From the NCBI GenBank assembly GCA_948567375.1, contig OX419755.1, positions 62,624,944 to 62,688,943 of the forward strand: 64,000 nucleotides of DNA, given 5' to 3'. This document shows positions 47,481 to 59,952 of this stretch, one piece after another (the first letter of the stretch is position 1; every line of letters starts with the position of its first letter). A program made the position numbers and the translations under genes. The notes under the pieces are model-generated. The model ran no database searches. It was not told the DNA's origin and saw only the letters and a program-made list of their open reading frames with translations. Source of the stretch: Lunularia cruciata (lineage: Eukaryota; Streptophyta; Marchantiopsida; Lunulariales; Lunulariaceae).

Positions 47481-50400
47481 TCTTACTGGAGCACACCCTG
47501 ATACCAGCCAGATTATGGAAGAGCCGAGTCAAATCACTGTTGATATATCTGTAGACACAGAAGCGCGTCTCCAGGATTGCATTCGATTAGGTAGTAAGAT
47601 AACTGAAGTGAGTTGAAGAATCGTCATGACGATAAGAGATAAGATTTACCAACTGATGTCATTAGTGTCCCATAGATCAATCTGACAGGTCTTATTACTG
47701 ACTGTAAATATTTCAATATGCAAATGCACTCAGCACCTGTTCGAGCAAATGAAATTTATTTAAACCGCATCCATGGATCCAACTACCAACTTTTGGAACT
47801 GCTAATACATATATACAATAATTTCTTATGCACTCCAGTCTCTACTTAGCTAAAAAAAGTTGTCTATAATTAGTTGGGTGTTGATTCCGATGAATTATAT
47901 ATTACAGGGAGAGGCATACTTTGAAACGAGAAAAGACAAGGAGACAAATAAGATTATGAGATAATGCTAAGATTTAGAGACAAAACAGATTGTAAGAGAA
48001 CTAGAAGAGTTACCTAAACCCTAAACCGCGGTATAACTCTATCAAGCACTCAAATTGGCTTGAGTTCATAGAGGCTTCTGATTGACTATAATTCAGAGGG
48101 TGAGGTACAAATACCAAAAAGGTGAGGTTTAAATATTGACACATTACACAAGAAACTTATTATAAAGTACAATACTATATGCACACCTATGTAAGTCTAG
48201 AAGAGGGGAACATTGTAAAGTGGTCAAGACTCTTGTCTGAGATACAAGGTGAAGGAAGTTCTTGCAATGTGTATAGAGAGTATAAATACCCAAAACACTC
48301 AATATTAGAATCAAGGTATATAAGGACTCTTGTAGAGCATAGTTCTTCCATTATCTTGTCATCAATGATGGCTATTATCTTTGCCTGTGTCTCTATAGAT
48401 GCTCTTGCAAATGACTTCATTTGCAGTGGATGTGTAACTAGCATGTCAAAAATTGTGCACACCCTATATTAGCAATTGCCAATGCAAATGATAGCAAATG
48501 GCTATCATTGCTATATTATAAGTCTGATCATTACTCAAAGTTAATGTATCTATGTTTTTATACTTAATATCTGGAATGATATCCTTCTTATATAAGTTAG
48601 TGAAGCTATTCACGTCATAGCAAATTTATTCTTCCTTGAGAAGGTTACCTAATTAAAGAGAATATGTGCAACATTAGTTTATTTTTGTATGTGTATTGAT
48701 AGAGCTAGATCTTTCTAGCATGAATTATGGTTAATAAGTTAGAATGGATTCAATCTATATGAATTTAATGCCATTAAGATCAATTAATTTGGTGTATCCT
48801 TGAAAATTTGGGATTTTAATATTGCTCAAATAACAAAGTGAAGAAGATCAAACTAAACCAAATAAGGTAATGTTTGATCATTCAATAATATGATTGAGAA
48901 ACACTTGATAAAAAATAATTAATTGAAGTGGGATTAGTAAAATTAAGCTTATATATAGCAAAAGACTACAAGCGTTTCTTATACAATGAAAGGAAGCATT
49001 GTTGGTAGAGATAACCAACTTATAAACTTCAAAATGATATGGTTGCTTCCGCATAGAAGATTCTTATACCACCAATAATTGAAATATCTAAACATAAATT
49101 TATCATATTTACCAATTATAAAATCAATCATCACAAATAAATATATAGAGTAATAAATTTAGTCAAGAAAATATAGTTATTAAGAAAAGTGGAACATAAA
49201 TTTTAGCACAATATATAATGCAATTGAGAGCTTCATATTAATAAAATTAGTTAATATTTAATAAGATTGAATATAATCCTTCTAAGATTTTGATAGAATG
49301 AAGTAGTTTAGAAATTTGTATTTTAATATAGAAATTAGTTCATATAAGTAGAAGCTTACTTCTTAAAAAAATGTAGTCATTACCCTTGAAAGATTCTCTG
49401 TTTCTCATACCTCAAGAATCAGTGCCTTATAATCTAAGTACTTAGAGGACTTTAAATTAGTTATTTTAGAACATTTGGTTATGTGGCTATTCTTAAGTAC
49501 ATCTAAGATATTACTATATGAAGATCATATTATACTCCCTTTCACAAGATTTTTCTGTTTACATGAATAAATGTGTATAGTATGATACATGATTTTGCAA
49601 TCATGATGTCAGAGAAATATTGTGATGACATATTTGGAGGTTAACTAGAAGTAATTCATCACTATCTATAGAACTATTATTCTAGTTCTTCTTTTATAAG
49701 AAATAACACAATCCAAAATATGGAAATCAATAAAGACTCAAGTTTGTAAATATGTGAATTTACATATACTTATGAAGACATGCTTTGATTTTCCTAACTA
49801 TAAAGAGTTTTTCTATTCCAAGTGTAAGGTGTAATACATCTCATGCTAGAAGAGGTAATAATGTTTTAGTCATGTAGAGATGAAAACTCATAATCACTTT
49901 TATTGCAATCAATACAAGTAAGTATTGCAAATAAGAGTTTAAAGAAGGTTAAAATCTCAACATGTATAGATATGACTAAAAATCAGAAGTCCAAGAATCT
50001 ATTGCATAGGATAGTGCAATTCTTGCTTTAAAACCTCCTTAGCTAACAAGAGTGTTGCAAGGGACCAATTCTACCTTAGGTCACATCCACCAAAATTTAT
50101 AGGAAGACAAATCTACATCTTATATTCATATTTGAATTATTGTCACATCTTATGTTCTAATAATATGAAGGAAGTGTGACTTATGATATCATAAATATTG
50201 TAATTATATGGGGAAAGAACATCATTGTGAGGTAAGTACCAAATAGTATTGAATCCAAATAGAATAAACTACTTGTAGTTGTTGATACTAAGAACAAGAG
50301 CAAATTAAACTAGTAAACAGCATGAGAACGGATGTAAAAAGTTGATGAGCCATAAAAGTACTCTACTCTCAAGGATGAGCATAACACTCACCATTCTCTT

Positions 50401-51419
50401 TTCAAAACTAGAAACTAGAGGGCAAGGAAAGATTTTGAGGTGGTGAAGATACCTCTTAGACTAAGTCACTCTGATTTTCTGATCTTGATATTTCCTTGTC
50501 TAACTAGTAAGACCAAAATCGTTGACCATGAAAGCAAAAGTAGAAGCAAAGCAAAAGCAACTCCTATTACTTCTTCTAATACATCCAAAAAGCATTATTT
50601 GATAGAAAAGGAAGCAACATGAAAATAATTCCCACCTTTTCTAAAGTTACAAAGTAGTCTAAGGAGAAAAAACAAATCTCTCCATATATCATGTAATAGT
50701 GCTATTAGTAGAGCAAAGTTATATATAATCTCATGTACTATTGGGATCACTCTATGTTGTCTTATAGTAAATATCTACAAAGAAGATATATGAATGAATT
50801 TTTTATCTAACGTTTCCAAGGGTTCATAATACAGAACTATCAAGGATAATATTGAAGATGGTTGACATATTTACTTTAATAATAGTAAATCAAGGTAAAA
50901 TTTTGTAGTAATTCTAATACTTTTGGGGATGATCTCATCATCCCCAAAAATAGATGTTTAAATTTTTTGCATAAGCTATAAAGTACAAGTCCTATTTAAT
51001 GAGGTAAAGTATATACAAACATCCCATGTAATAACAAAATGATACCAAAAGCAAGGAAATATAAGTCTTTATGTTGTAAGTAGATTATATTAAATTAAAT
51101 CCTTTCACAAAAATTAAATAAGTGTATGAAATAAAAACTTGGAATATTCATATATAAATAGTTGTACAAGTTCTTCAGATTTCATTCAATCAGTCTATTA
51201 AAGAAAATTTGAGAATACAAATTGTGAGAAGCATGACTCTCAATTAGTTATTAATTCTCATATTATTAAAATTCATGAGTGAAAAGAACAAGATGGTTAA
51301 ATTACAACAAGAAAAGCTATGCAAAAGTTAAAGTATATGTGTATAAGAATGCAAGAGTGACTAAGTGTTGGATAATTACATCAAAGAGGAGTGATGGCTA
51401 AGGTTCTCCAAATTTGTAA

Positions 51420-52130
51420 TTCATGGGGACATGTTCCAAACTCCACCTTCAATTTCACTTTTTGAGCTCAACTTGCACTAAATTGGTCATGCTTTCACCT
51501 CTTGAGCTCAAAATGATAATAAGCTTGAAAATTGCTTCTCTTTGCTCAAAATTTAGCCAGCACTTTTGTGCACCATCTACCTCATTGCCAAATCTGCATC
51601 ACTCAAATGAGCTTTTGCACACTAGAGAAAATTTGAACTCCGATTGAGCTACCAACAATTAGCAAGTCTTGGAAATACCACCAACACTCTCAATTCTTGC
51701 ATTTGATTTCCACCTGACCTCACTTCTTTGATATAATCAATTTGTTTGAATAACTCAAATCACACTCAATAAAATCAGTAATTGATCTATCACTCAATAA
51801 TCTACCAACAACTGGATATTGATAACAATCAAACTACCCACTCTAGCTAAGAGAATCCAAGTGATGCTTGTTGGCCTTTGTCCACATAACCAAGAACTAG
51901 AATGTTCAACGTTAGAGAAGTGAGCTCTTTGGAACCACACTTTGAAAATATACCCCTTGGTCTCCAATCCTAACGGTCCCGTTGATGCCCCAGTGATGGT
52001 GCAAAGGGTGCAAGTGATAGTGGGCCCTACCATGTAGTCAATACAACACAAGATCTGACGGTCAACAAGTAGTCTATGTGTTACTACCAAAATACTTTTG
52101 ACTACCAACACTACTACTCTAGAGTTTGGG
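51420..52130 (-). repeat. Inverted copy of the PHD-Gypsy LTR and leader
   Basis: The reverse complement matches 27870-28600: GACAAAGGCCAACAAGCATCAC, AGTCTCTTAGCTAGAGTGGGT-like sequence, then leader blocks such as TTGGTGGTATTTCCAAGA. Because it includes leader sequence it is a broken element, not a solo LTR. Confidence 0.6.
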
Positions 52131-52627
52131 CAATGTAGTGCGATGCTCCAAATGCCGTGACAAATTATAGAAATCTATAGTGTGATAGTTTTTTAAGGTT
52201 TCATACTCAAAAAGTTATTACAAAAAAATAATTTAATCAAGTATCTTTGAAACTATCAAAGTTTATAAATTTCTCTAGCTAAAAATTTTCATTAACTAAT
52301 TTACTAATAGGAAATTTGGAATAATAATTTGGAATTCAACCCTTACCTCATGTACATATATATATATGAGAGCAATGAGTTTAACTCATAAGAATCCTAT
52401 ACCTAATAATTTCAAGAACTATTAATTCATATACAATCATTCTAATAATGTAATTGAAAACTTGGAATAATACAAAAACAATATAAAATTATTTCTTTGA
52501 TTTGTTGTACTTTGATTGTCTATTATATTACGTGATTGAATTATCTATCTGACTATCCAAGATAACATAAATATTATTAGAGCTAAATAAAATTATCTAT
52601 GTAACTCTAATTTTAATGGAGACTATG

Positions 52628-53060
52628 CGTAATACTCCAAGGACAAGAGAAGAGAAAACACAGATTTCACATTCAATCATATGATGCTTCAAAGGAGCAC
52701 CTTCTCTTTACTATATAGACAAAGAGGATCTCCTCCAAGGAAGCTCCACCATAGGATTAGGCACACAGATAGGTGGCATGTAAACAAGCTCCACTCTTGG
52801 ATTGCTTACTTGGATGGGTGACATGTTGGTCATGGTCCTATTTGGTTGGTCAAACAAGCTTTGACCAAAGGGAATCTTTTAAGGAATCTTCTTGTAGGAA
52901 TCTCAGAATCACGTGGTAACATTGGAAAGCTCTCGATGAGACAAACCAAGGGGAGGGAAGGCCAACCTTTACATTATGAGGAGGGGAGAATTTGCACATT
53001 TTCAAGGCCTAATTCATCCATTTAGGCCTCTAAAATTTCCTTCAAAGTTTTCATACATAT
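52628..53060 (-). repeat. Repeat B copy 3, inverted and truncated
   Basis: Starts GTAATACTCCAAGGACAAGAG, the reverse complement of the copy 2 end. It continues with GGTCAAACAAGCTTTGACCAAAG and related blocks. The other end is missing. Confidence 0.6.
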
Positions 53061-54837
53061 TTCACTTCCTACTCTATACTTTTAGACACAAGTATAAATA
53101 AGTAGCATCTAATCTCTTTAGAATGAACCAAGAACTTCTTCTATGTTATTGTAAACCTACCTGTAACCAAGGTCAGTCACAAGATGAGTATAATATAGGG
53201 TAAGATCTATGAATGTATTGGAGTGGAGCAAAATCAAATATGAAATCTAGTCACAAAAGAGATCTCTTAATGGGACATATTGCAATTTGAATTAAAGGAG
53301 GCTATGATAAGTTTGATATGCTACTTGCATAGCCTTTAGGGAAATGGAGAGTCAGTTATGAGTCTTATTATAGAAGCACACATCCATGGAGGTATAGGTA
53401 ATTATAAGATCCTCATAATTTAAGAGTGAAGGGTATGAAGTTGAAGGAAAGAAGGAGATTCCGTTGTGATGACAAAGAAAGGTGCGTATTCATTAAAAAT
53501 GCATTTGATGAGTTTGTGTAGCATATAGAAGAAGTATCATTGTCATAGTATATTATGGAAATTTACAATAGTAATTAATTGAAACCTTATAATATGATTT
53601 ATAGTTCTTAATTCAAAATTAAATAAAAAGTTTAAAATATATATTTGAAAGGTAAGCAAGAGCCTTATTTTAGACTGAAGTGCTAGTAAGGTGGTTTAAA
53701 ATCTTCTTAGGCAATAATATCTTGTGAACCTTCATCAAGTAACTTGTTCAAGAAATAAACCTATATCCACCTACAATATCAATAGAAGCAATTACTAGTC
53801 AGTCTTCAAGTTTATCTCCCCTTATTGTTTATGTAGATTCAAAGTTTACTATAATGAGGTATAAGATAAGGAGTATTACTTTTCTTAATCCCTCCATCCA
53901 AGATCAAAGAATATAAAATTCAAGGAATATAAGAGCAATATCTTAAAGACTGGTAAACATAAAATATCATAAATATTAGATTATTATTACAAGAGAAAGA
54001 GAAAATAACTTGTTTTATTTCCAATATCTCCAAGTGTGCCATACAGTTTCAAATCCCACCCATAATAAACTTGCCATCCTAATAAACATATTTATGACAT
54101 GATAATCCTCATATTATGCTCGCATCAATAAGAGCTCATCAAATCCTTAGCAATTCAATCTAAGAAGCAAACTTGAAGATTGGAGTCTCAAGACTCAAAT
54201 TGTACCAAAGTCTTTATAATCTTTAATTGTTTGAGTTCAAGTGAGTTTGCTAGAATCTTCACCTTCTTAGATATTTCTCATCAAGGTGGTACTTTAAGAA
54301 GTTTTTGGCAATTGTTGCTAATTGGCTAAAAGAAATACTTGTTGTTATCTCAAGTTTATGAAGTATGTTTATATACATGGACATAGTTATTTTTAGGGGT
54401 TGAATTTCTTAGAATACATTTTAAATTGGATAAGTCTTGATTGTTTTTGAAAACTCTTTTTCTAGAGCTTCAACAAGATCAAAATAAATAAATAAAATGC
54501 AAATACTAAAGGAGTATGTGCATGAACTAAGCTTTGGTATAAAATAATTTTTACTTGATATTATCTTATGACTCAACATGTGAAACCATAAATTTAGGAT
54601 CATAAGTTAAGAAAATTTTCTCAAATTTGGAGTTCTTTATGTTGTGGAAAGCACTTGAAAAAAGTGTTTTTAGCATAACAAACATGAACCAAAATCTACG
54701 TGTAAGCTTTCATATTTGGTGTTTCATATGGTATGTAAAAGACCAAAACCGAGGAGAGAAATAGGAGAATGGAAGCTCACATTGGGACACTTGAATGAGG
54801 GAAAACTCCGAATGCCTAGCATGAGCTTCGGCCTTGG

Positions 54838-54845
54838 TATTTATA
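54838..54845 (-). promoter_or_regulatory. TATA box of the chromovirus LTR
   Basis: TATAAATA on the minus strand (CTACCTATAAATACC), with GAA/TTC units beginning roughly 25-40 bp upstream. This is the arrangement of a plant heat-shock promoter. The copy in the 5' LTR is at about 60057-60064. Confidence 0.75.
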
Positions 54846-54985
54846 GGTAGCATACAAGACCCTTGAAGCTTCTCAAGAAGTTTCCTTGAGCCGCTTTCTT
54901 GGAGTGCAAGCCAAGTTAACTAGGAAGCTTCTCAAGAAGCTTCCTTCTAGAAGCCGCCTACTTGGCGTGCAAGCTAAGCTAGTTA

Positions 54986-55003
54986 GAAGCTTCTAGAAGC
55001 TTC
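54986..55003. promoter_or_regulatory. Perfect four-unit heat shock element in the LTR
   Basis: GAAgcTTCtaGAAgcTTC: four alternating nGAAn units in register, the binding site of trimeric heat shock factors. A further TTC-ta-GAA pair follows at 55005-55012. The same site lies at 60205-60222 in the other LTR. In element sense it is upstream of the TATA box. Confidence 0.8.
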
Positions 55004-55073
55004 CTTCTAGAAGCTACCTGCTTAGGGCGCAAGTTAACTAGTTGGGAAGCTTCCTAAGAAGCTTCTTAGATGC

Positions 55074-55086
55074 TTCTAGAATATTC
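55074..55086. promoter_or_regulatory. Perfect three-unit heat shock element in the LTR
   Basis: TTCtaGAAtaTTC. It is repeated at 60293-60305 in the other LTR and preserved at 36136-36148 in an older solo LTR. In the solo LTR at 32493 the first unit is degraded to TTT. Confidence 0.8.
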
Positions 55087-55090
55087 TAGG

Positions 55091-56362
55091 CTATTTTGTG
55101 TTATTCTCTACTTCGTAAGCTCGACTCACTTCGTCACTAAACTCCATATTGTTACATATTCCCTCGCCGCTAGTTGGTGACGTCCTCGTCGCCAGTGAAG
55201 CTTCGAATTCCTTGATGGCCATCTGTGCATTCTGGAGGTGAGAAAGAGGTTCCCATGTAGCATCATGAAGGGGATACCCTTTCCAAAGGACCTTGTACTC
55301 CGTATGTTGGTGACGGCCTTGTTGAATATGGCAATGCGCAAGGATATGATCAACTTCGTACTCCTCATGATCATTGATAGGGACAGGAAGAGGGGGAGGT
55401 TGGACTCGAGAGGAAAAGGAAGAAGGGTTAGGAACAAAGGGTTTCAACTTGGAAATATGAAAGACAGGATGGATACGCATGTGACAAGGTAAGGCAAGAT
55501 GATAAGCAACAGGAGAGATAATGTGGGTGATATCAAAGGGTCCTATCCAATTAGGAGCAAGTTTACGAACTTGGGTATCAAGTGGGAGAGGGAGGTTACT
55601 AGAGGATAGCATGACTTTATCACCAACTTCAAAGGTGAGATCACGACGATGATGGTCTGCATATTGTTTTTGGCGATTTTGAGCAACAAGGAGGTGAGAT
55701 TTGGCTTGTTGGAGAGATTGGGATATAGTGGTCAAGAATGTAGAAGTATGAGGAACCTGAGAGGGAGGGGGAGAAAGAAGAGAATCTGGAACAAGCGGAT
55801 CTTGGCCAAAATTGAGAAAGAAGGGAGAAAATCCAGTGCTTGCCTGTTTGGAATTGTTGTAGGAAAATTCTGCAGCTGCAAGACATTCATCCCAGTTGGT
55901 ATGGTGGACATTGACAAAGGCCCGCAGCATATCCTCCAATGTACGATTGGCACGTTCGGTTTGTCCATCAGTTTGAGGATGATAGGCCGTGGACAAAGCA
56001 AGCTTGGTGCCGAGTATCTGGAAGAGTGCTTGCCAAAACTTCCCGGTAAATCGAGGATCACGGTCGGAGATGAGTACACGTGGCATCCCATGATGCTTGA
56101 AGACATTGTCGAAGTAGATTTGCGCTAAGGTTGGAGCATCCACGGTATCACAGGTTGGTGCCAAGTGGATTTGCTTACTAAGCTTATCCACAAACACCAC
56201 AATTGCGGTGTGTCCTTGTTTTGTCTTTGGCAAGGATGTGATGAGATCCAAGCTCACATGCTCCCAACGAGCGGATGGAATGGCGAGTGGTTGAAGGAGT
56301 CCACTCGGCTTCTGGTTGCAGGCCTTGTTCCGTTGGCAACTCTCACATGATCGGACAAAGTC
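55091..56362 (-). CDS. Chromovirus integrase core and chromodomain
   Basis: The core has SLDLITSLPKTKQGHTAIVV, VFVDKLSKQIHLAP, LISDRDPRFTGKFWQALF and YHPQTDGQTERANRTLEDML, so D, D and E are all present. A GPY/F-type block follows (LAPNWIGPFDITHIIS, YHLALPCHMRIHPVFHISKL). A chromodomain comes next (EYEVDHILAHC, EYKVLWKGYPLHDATWEPL), the chromovirus hallmark thought to read methylated histone H3 and guide insertion. The frame is open to its end at 55091, inside the LTR. Confidence 0.93.
   Translation of the reverse strand, partial: DFVRSCESCQRNKACNQKPSGLLQPLAIPSARWEHVSLDLITSLPKTKQGHTAIVVFVDKLSKQIHLAPTCDTVDAPTLAQIYFDNVFKHHGMPRVLISDRDPRFTGKFWQALFQILGTKLALSTAYHPQTDGQTERANRTLEDMLRAFVNVHHTNWDECLAAAEFSYNNSKQASTGFSPFFLNFGQDPLVPDSLLSPPPSQVPHTSTFLTTISQSLQQAKSHLLVAQNRQKQYADHHRRDLTFEVGDKVMLSSSNLPLPLDTQVRKLAPNWIGPFDITHIISPVAYHLALPCHMRIHPVFHISKLKPFVPNPSSFSSRVQPPPLPVPINDHEEYEVDHILAHCHIQQGRHQHTEYKVLWKGYPLHDATWEPLSHLQNAQMAIKEFEASLATRTSPTSGEGICNNMEFSDEVSRAYEVENNTK
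55157..55172 (-). promoter_or_regulatory. Polypurine tract of the chromovirus
   Basis: GCGGCGAGGGAATA on the minus strand, directly before the 3' LTR. It would prime plus-strand DNA synthesis. Confidence 0.7.
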
Positions 56363-57289
56363 TCAAACATCTCGTGTCATGTTGGGCCACCACCATTGGC
56401 GTTGGAGGGTGCCCAAGGTCTTGTCCACTCCCATGTGACCAACTATTGGTAAATCATGGGCTTCTTGAAGGCGCACAAGTCGAAGATCACCTTTGGTTGG
56501 AACATAGATCTGGTCTGCATGGAATAAAAGGCCTTCCTTGAAGGAGAAGGTGTTGTACTCCTTGTTGCGTGCTGTTAGACGACTGTGTACCATTTGGAAG
56601 AAGGGATCTTGCTGTAGGGCTAACCAAAACTCGTTATGAATCTTGGGATCAATTGACACCGTCGTAATTGCTGCCGTGATGAGAGGAAGAGACTTTAAAT
56701 CAGGTCGTCGTGATAGAGCATCAGGGATGACATGGAACCGACCTGGTTTGTACTCAAGTTTGATGTCGAACAATTGGAGTTGCTCTTCCCATCGATGATG
56801 TTGACTCTTCATGTGCTCTAGGTGTAAGGTCTGCAACAATGGCTTGTGATCAATTCGCATGATCACTTGTTTCCCCAAGAGATAATGCCTCCATACCTTG
56901 GTGGCATATACCATTGCAAGTTGTTCCCGATCTTGAGCAGAGTAATTTCTTTCAGCTGTATTTAGTCGGCGAGACACAAAGGCAATAGGATGTAGTCCAT
57001 CTGGAAATTCTTGTTGCAACACAGCTCCAATTGCAAAGTTAGAAGCATCAAAATCAACCACACAAGGTAGTTGAGGATCATATGGTTGAAGAATGGGTCT
57101 TGAAGACACCATATGCTTTAACTTCTGGAATGCTTCTTCATGCTTGGTGGTCCATTGGAAGCTCAAGTTCTTTCCCAAGAGGTCAGTCAATGGTGCAGCC
57201 ACGTGAGCATAATAGTGGATGAACCGTTGGTAAAACTGGCCAATCCATTGAACGCTCGTACTTCGGTAGCATCCTTCGGGGTAGGCCAA
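56363..57289 (-). pseudogene. Chromovirus RT end, RNase H and integrase zinc module
   Basis: Begins in the RT connection (FYQRFIHYYAHVAAPLTDLL), then RNase H with CVVDFDASNFAIGAVLQQ, SAQDREQLAMVYATKVWRHY, RIDHKPLLQTL and PDALSRRP, and the His half of the integrase zinc finger (HDLPIVGHMGVDKT, WWWPNM). A TGA directly follows RDV. The same frame then gives DFVRSCESCQRNK, the Cys half, and the integrase core. Confidence 0.92.
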
Positions 57290-57420
57290 TCAGTAATGGC
57301 CTTGATCTTCTCTTCTTCCATCTTGATCCCCTCTGATGAGATCTTATGACCCAAGAAGGTAACCTCCTTTTGCCAAAAAGCACACTTTGACTTCTTGCAG
57401 TAAAATTTCCACTGTCGTAG

Positions 57421-58755
57421 TCATCTTAGGACTTCTCGCACATGATCCATGTGTTCTGCCTCTGTCCTACTATAGATTAAGATATCATCTAAGAACACTA
57501 CCAATGACTGATCCAATAGCCCCTCCAACACCCAATGCATCTGATCCATGAAGACTACTGGAGCATTAGTGAGTCCGAAAGGTAGAACTCTCCACTCAAA
57601 ATGTCCATACCTTGTACGAAAGGTAGTCTTTTTCACGTCCTCTCCTTCAATAGGAATTTGCCAATAGCCGCTACAAAGATCTAGCTTGGAAAAGTATTGT
57701 GCTCCACTTAATTGATCAAGCAAGTCATCGATCCGAGGCAAGGGATATGCATTCTTCACGGTTTGCTGATCGAGCCCACGGTAATCAATACAGAAACAAA
57801 GTCCTCCATCCTTCTTTGGAACAAATAGTACCGGTGCTCCCCAAGGAGAGGTACTATGTCGTATGAAATCCTTCTCCAACAACTCTGTAAGTGTTGTTCG
57901 CAACTCCTCCAACTCCTTTGGTGAGAGCCGATAGATTGGTCTACTCACTGGAGTACTCCCTGGCAATAACTCGATCTTGAAGGGCATACCTCGATCAGAG
58001 GGTAATCCCTTTGGCAGATCATCCGGAAACACATCTGCAAACTCTTGAACTATCCGATCAACCGTTGCTTGATGCGGCACTTGGCCCTCCTCAGATTGTT
58101 CTTGTGCAATCGGCTTGATCCACACTGCGAATACAGACTTATCTTCCTCTAAAGCTTGCTCTATGGCTGCTTCATTAACAAACTTTCCTTCTAGGGACTC
58201 ATCTCTCTTCCGAGCTTGCTCCAAGGTTGCCTTCCTGGCAAACTTCCCATCTTGGGACTCATCTCCCTTCCAAATTTGCTCTATGGCTACCTTCTCGACA
58301 AACTTCCCATCTTGGGACTGACTATTCTTAGGTGTCTTACTCAGAGGTGCCAGACAACCTAATCGGAAATTCCTACCCTGGTGTTGTACTTGAATTTGGT
58401 GTCGGGTCCAATCAAATTGAACCTTATGACATTCAAGCCAAGGTAGACCCAGAATGATATCATAGTGTAGAGGTGCCACTACAAACCTCATACACTCCAA
58501 ATACTCCTTCCCAATCTTGAAGGTAACAGGATGCAAGGTGCAGAATGCAGAACCCTTTCTACCATCCGCCATCATCAAACTACTTCCAATCACTGGCTTG
58601 ATAGGAATACCCAATTCCTTTGCTACTTGCATAGACATGCAATTCTCTGAACTTCCAGAATCAACCAAAATTCTACAACCCCGATTAGATATCATACCTT
58701 GCAAGTGAAGCAAAGTTGCATAGGTCGAGCCTTCAATCCCATTGGAACTAATCAA
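57421..58755 (-). pseudogene. Chromovirus protease and reverse transcriptase, N-terminal part
   Basis: The protease motif [13 protein letters not shown] lies near residues 29-41, with ILGLPWL near 103-109. A linker with three 20-residue repeats follows, then the RT domain: [63 protein letters not shown] and the catalytic FLDDILIYS, where Phe replaces the usual Tyr. The TGA at 57421-57423 interrupts RT. The same frame runs on through the WKFYCKKSKC and FLGHKISSEG blocks before a frame change near 57235. Confidence 0.92.
58141..58320 (-). repeat. Three 60-bp tandem repeats in the protease-RT linker
   Basis: Units 58141-58200, 58201-58260 and 58261-58320 each encode 20 residues of the pattern S-(Q/L)-(D/E)-G-K-F-x5-(I/L)-E-Q-x6-(E/K). 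The frame is kept. The units are diverged from each other, so the repeat is older than the insertion. Confidence 0.9.
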
Positions 58756-58847
58756 GCTCCCAGTAGGCGGCTTGAAATCTCCTACTGGGATTCCTCGTTT
58801 CCCTGATCATTCCGCTCCACAACCTCCACTTGGGCAACTTGTCGAGG

Positions 58848-59681
58848 TCATCCATTCTTGAGTGGACATTCAGCAATGCGATGCCCCAATTGGCGACAAT
58901 AAAAACAACCTCCATTTTGTCGTAATCTTTCTCTATCTACTGTGCCAAGTGGTCTTCGTTGGATAGCATCAATCTCCATTGGTACCGGTTCTTCCACTCG
59001 TGGTACTGGTGGGTTTTGTGTAGGTCGAGGTCGAGACCAAGTTGTCGCAACTAAGGAATCAAAATGCTCAGCCAATTGCATGGCTTGTTCTACATTCTGT
59101 GGCTCTCGCATGGTCACCTCCAATCTGGTTCGTGACTTCAATCCTCGCACAAATCGATCCAGAACTTCACCTTCTTAGATATCTGGAATTTGCATGATGA
59201 TATTCTGAAATTGTGTGATGTAGCTTCTCACTGAGCCAATCTGCCTTAACTCCACCAATTTATCTTGTGCAGCTCGGGTGGCATTTATAGTCTGAAATCG
59301 ACCAAGTATTGCATCCTTGAATTCTGCCCATGTAAAAATTGGTGTAACAATTTGTCGTTCAGCTCTTTCTACTCGGAATTGCCACCAAAGTTTTGCCACT
59401 CCATCCAATTGGCTAGAAGCCAAGAGAATTTGTTTCCGCTTGTCTTGAAGATTGGTGGCTTCAAAGTAACGTTCACAGTCAAACACAAAATTCTCCACTG
59501 TGCCTGGAAGATTCTTGCCTTCAAACACCTTGGGTTTTGGAAATCGAATGCAATCTTCTCCATCTCGAACTGGCGCTCTGTCTATCTGTTCTTGTCGTTG
59601 CTGGTCTCGTTCATCCAACAATCGAGTAAGATGCTCGATTTGTTGTTGCATTGCAAGGATAACATCCGGTATTGCCGCCAT
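58848..59681 (-). pseudogene. Chromovirus gag with CCHC zinc knuckle, one nonsense codon
   Basis: Starts MAAIPDVILAMQQQIEHLTR and carries the retrotransposon gag domain (FEGKNLPGTVENFVFDCERY, AKLWWQFRVE, FQTINATRAAQDKLVELRQ). A TAA at 59175-59177 splits the frame; the same frame continues to the knuckle CFYCRQLGHRIAEC and stops with TGA at 58848. The protein would form the virus-like particle and bind element RNA. Pol is in another frame, so expression would need frameshifting unless a further break is present. Confidence 0.9.
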
Positions 59682-59939
59682 CGCTACTACTCTATTCCAC
59701 TACCTGCAATTTATCTAGTTGATTAACACGTAGATACAACACGTCCACCGTTCTCCATAAGTTACAACTGGAAGTATCAAGGGTTCCTCTGACACGGTGA
59801 TCATATGTAGAAAATCCTGCCCAAAGCGTGAGGTGATGAATTGTGTGAAACGATGCTTTGGTAATATCTAGACACGAAAGTCCCAATGGTTTGGCGGAAG
59901 TGGATTTGGTGGTCCATAAATTCCATCCATCCCATTCCT

Positions 59940-59951
59940 GCTCTGATACCA
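59940..59951 (-). promoter_or_regulatory. Primer binding site, initiator tRNA-Met
   Basis: TGGTATCAGAGC on the minus strand, one base after the 5' LTR. This is the standard plant retrotransposon site complementary to the 3' end of tRNA-iMet, used to prime minus-strand DNA. Confidence 0.95.
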
Positions 59952-59952
59952 A

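Larger units (their letters stand above)
47900..54733. other. AT-rich region of decayed repeats
   Basis: No gene is supported. It contains an inverted copy of the PHD-Gypsy LTR and leader (51420-52130) and an inverted partial copy of repeat B (52628-53060). Confidence 0.6.
54734..55156 (-). repeat. 3' LTR of the chromovirus
   Basis: Same length as the 5' LTR, 423 bp with no indel. By-eye differences: GAGGAG/GAGAAG near the left end, CCTAAG/CTTAAG, GTGTTA/GTTTTA and TTCGTC/TTTGTC. Confidence 0.95.

Noticed and set aside
55238-56128. Plus-strand open frames opposite the chromovirus integrase
   Set aside because: Shadows of the minus-strand pol frame with low-complexity composition.
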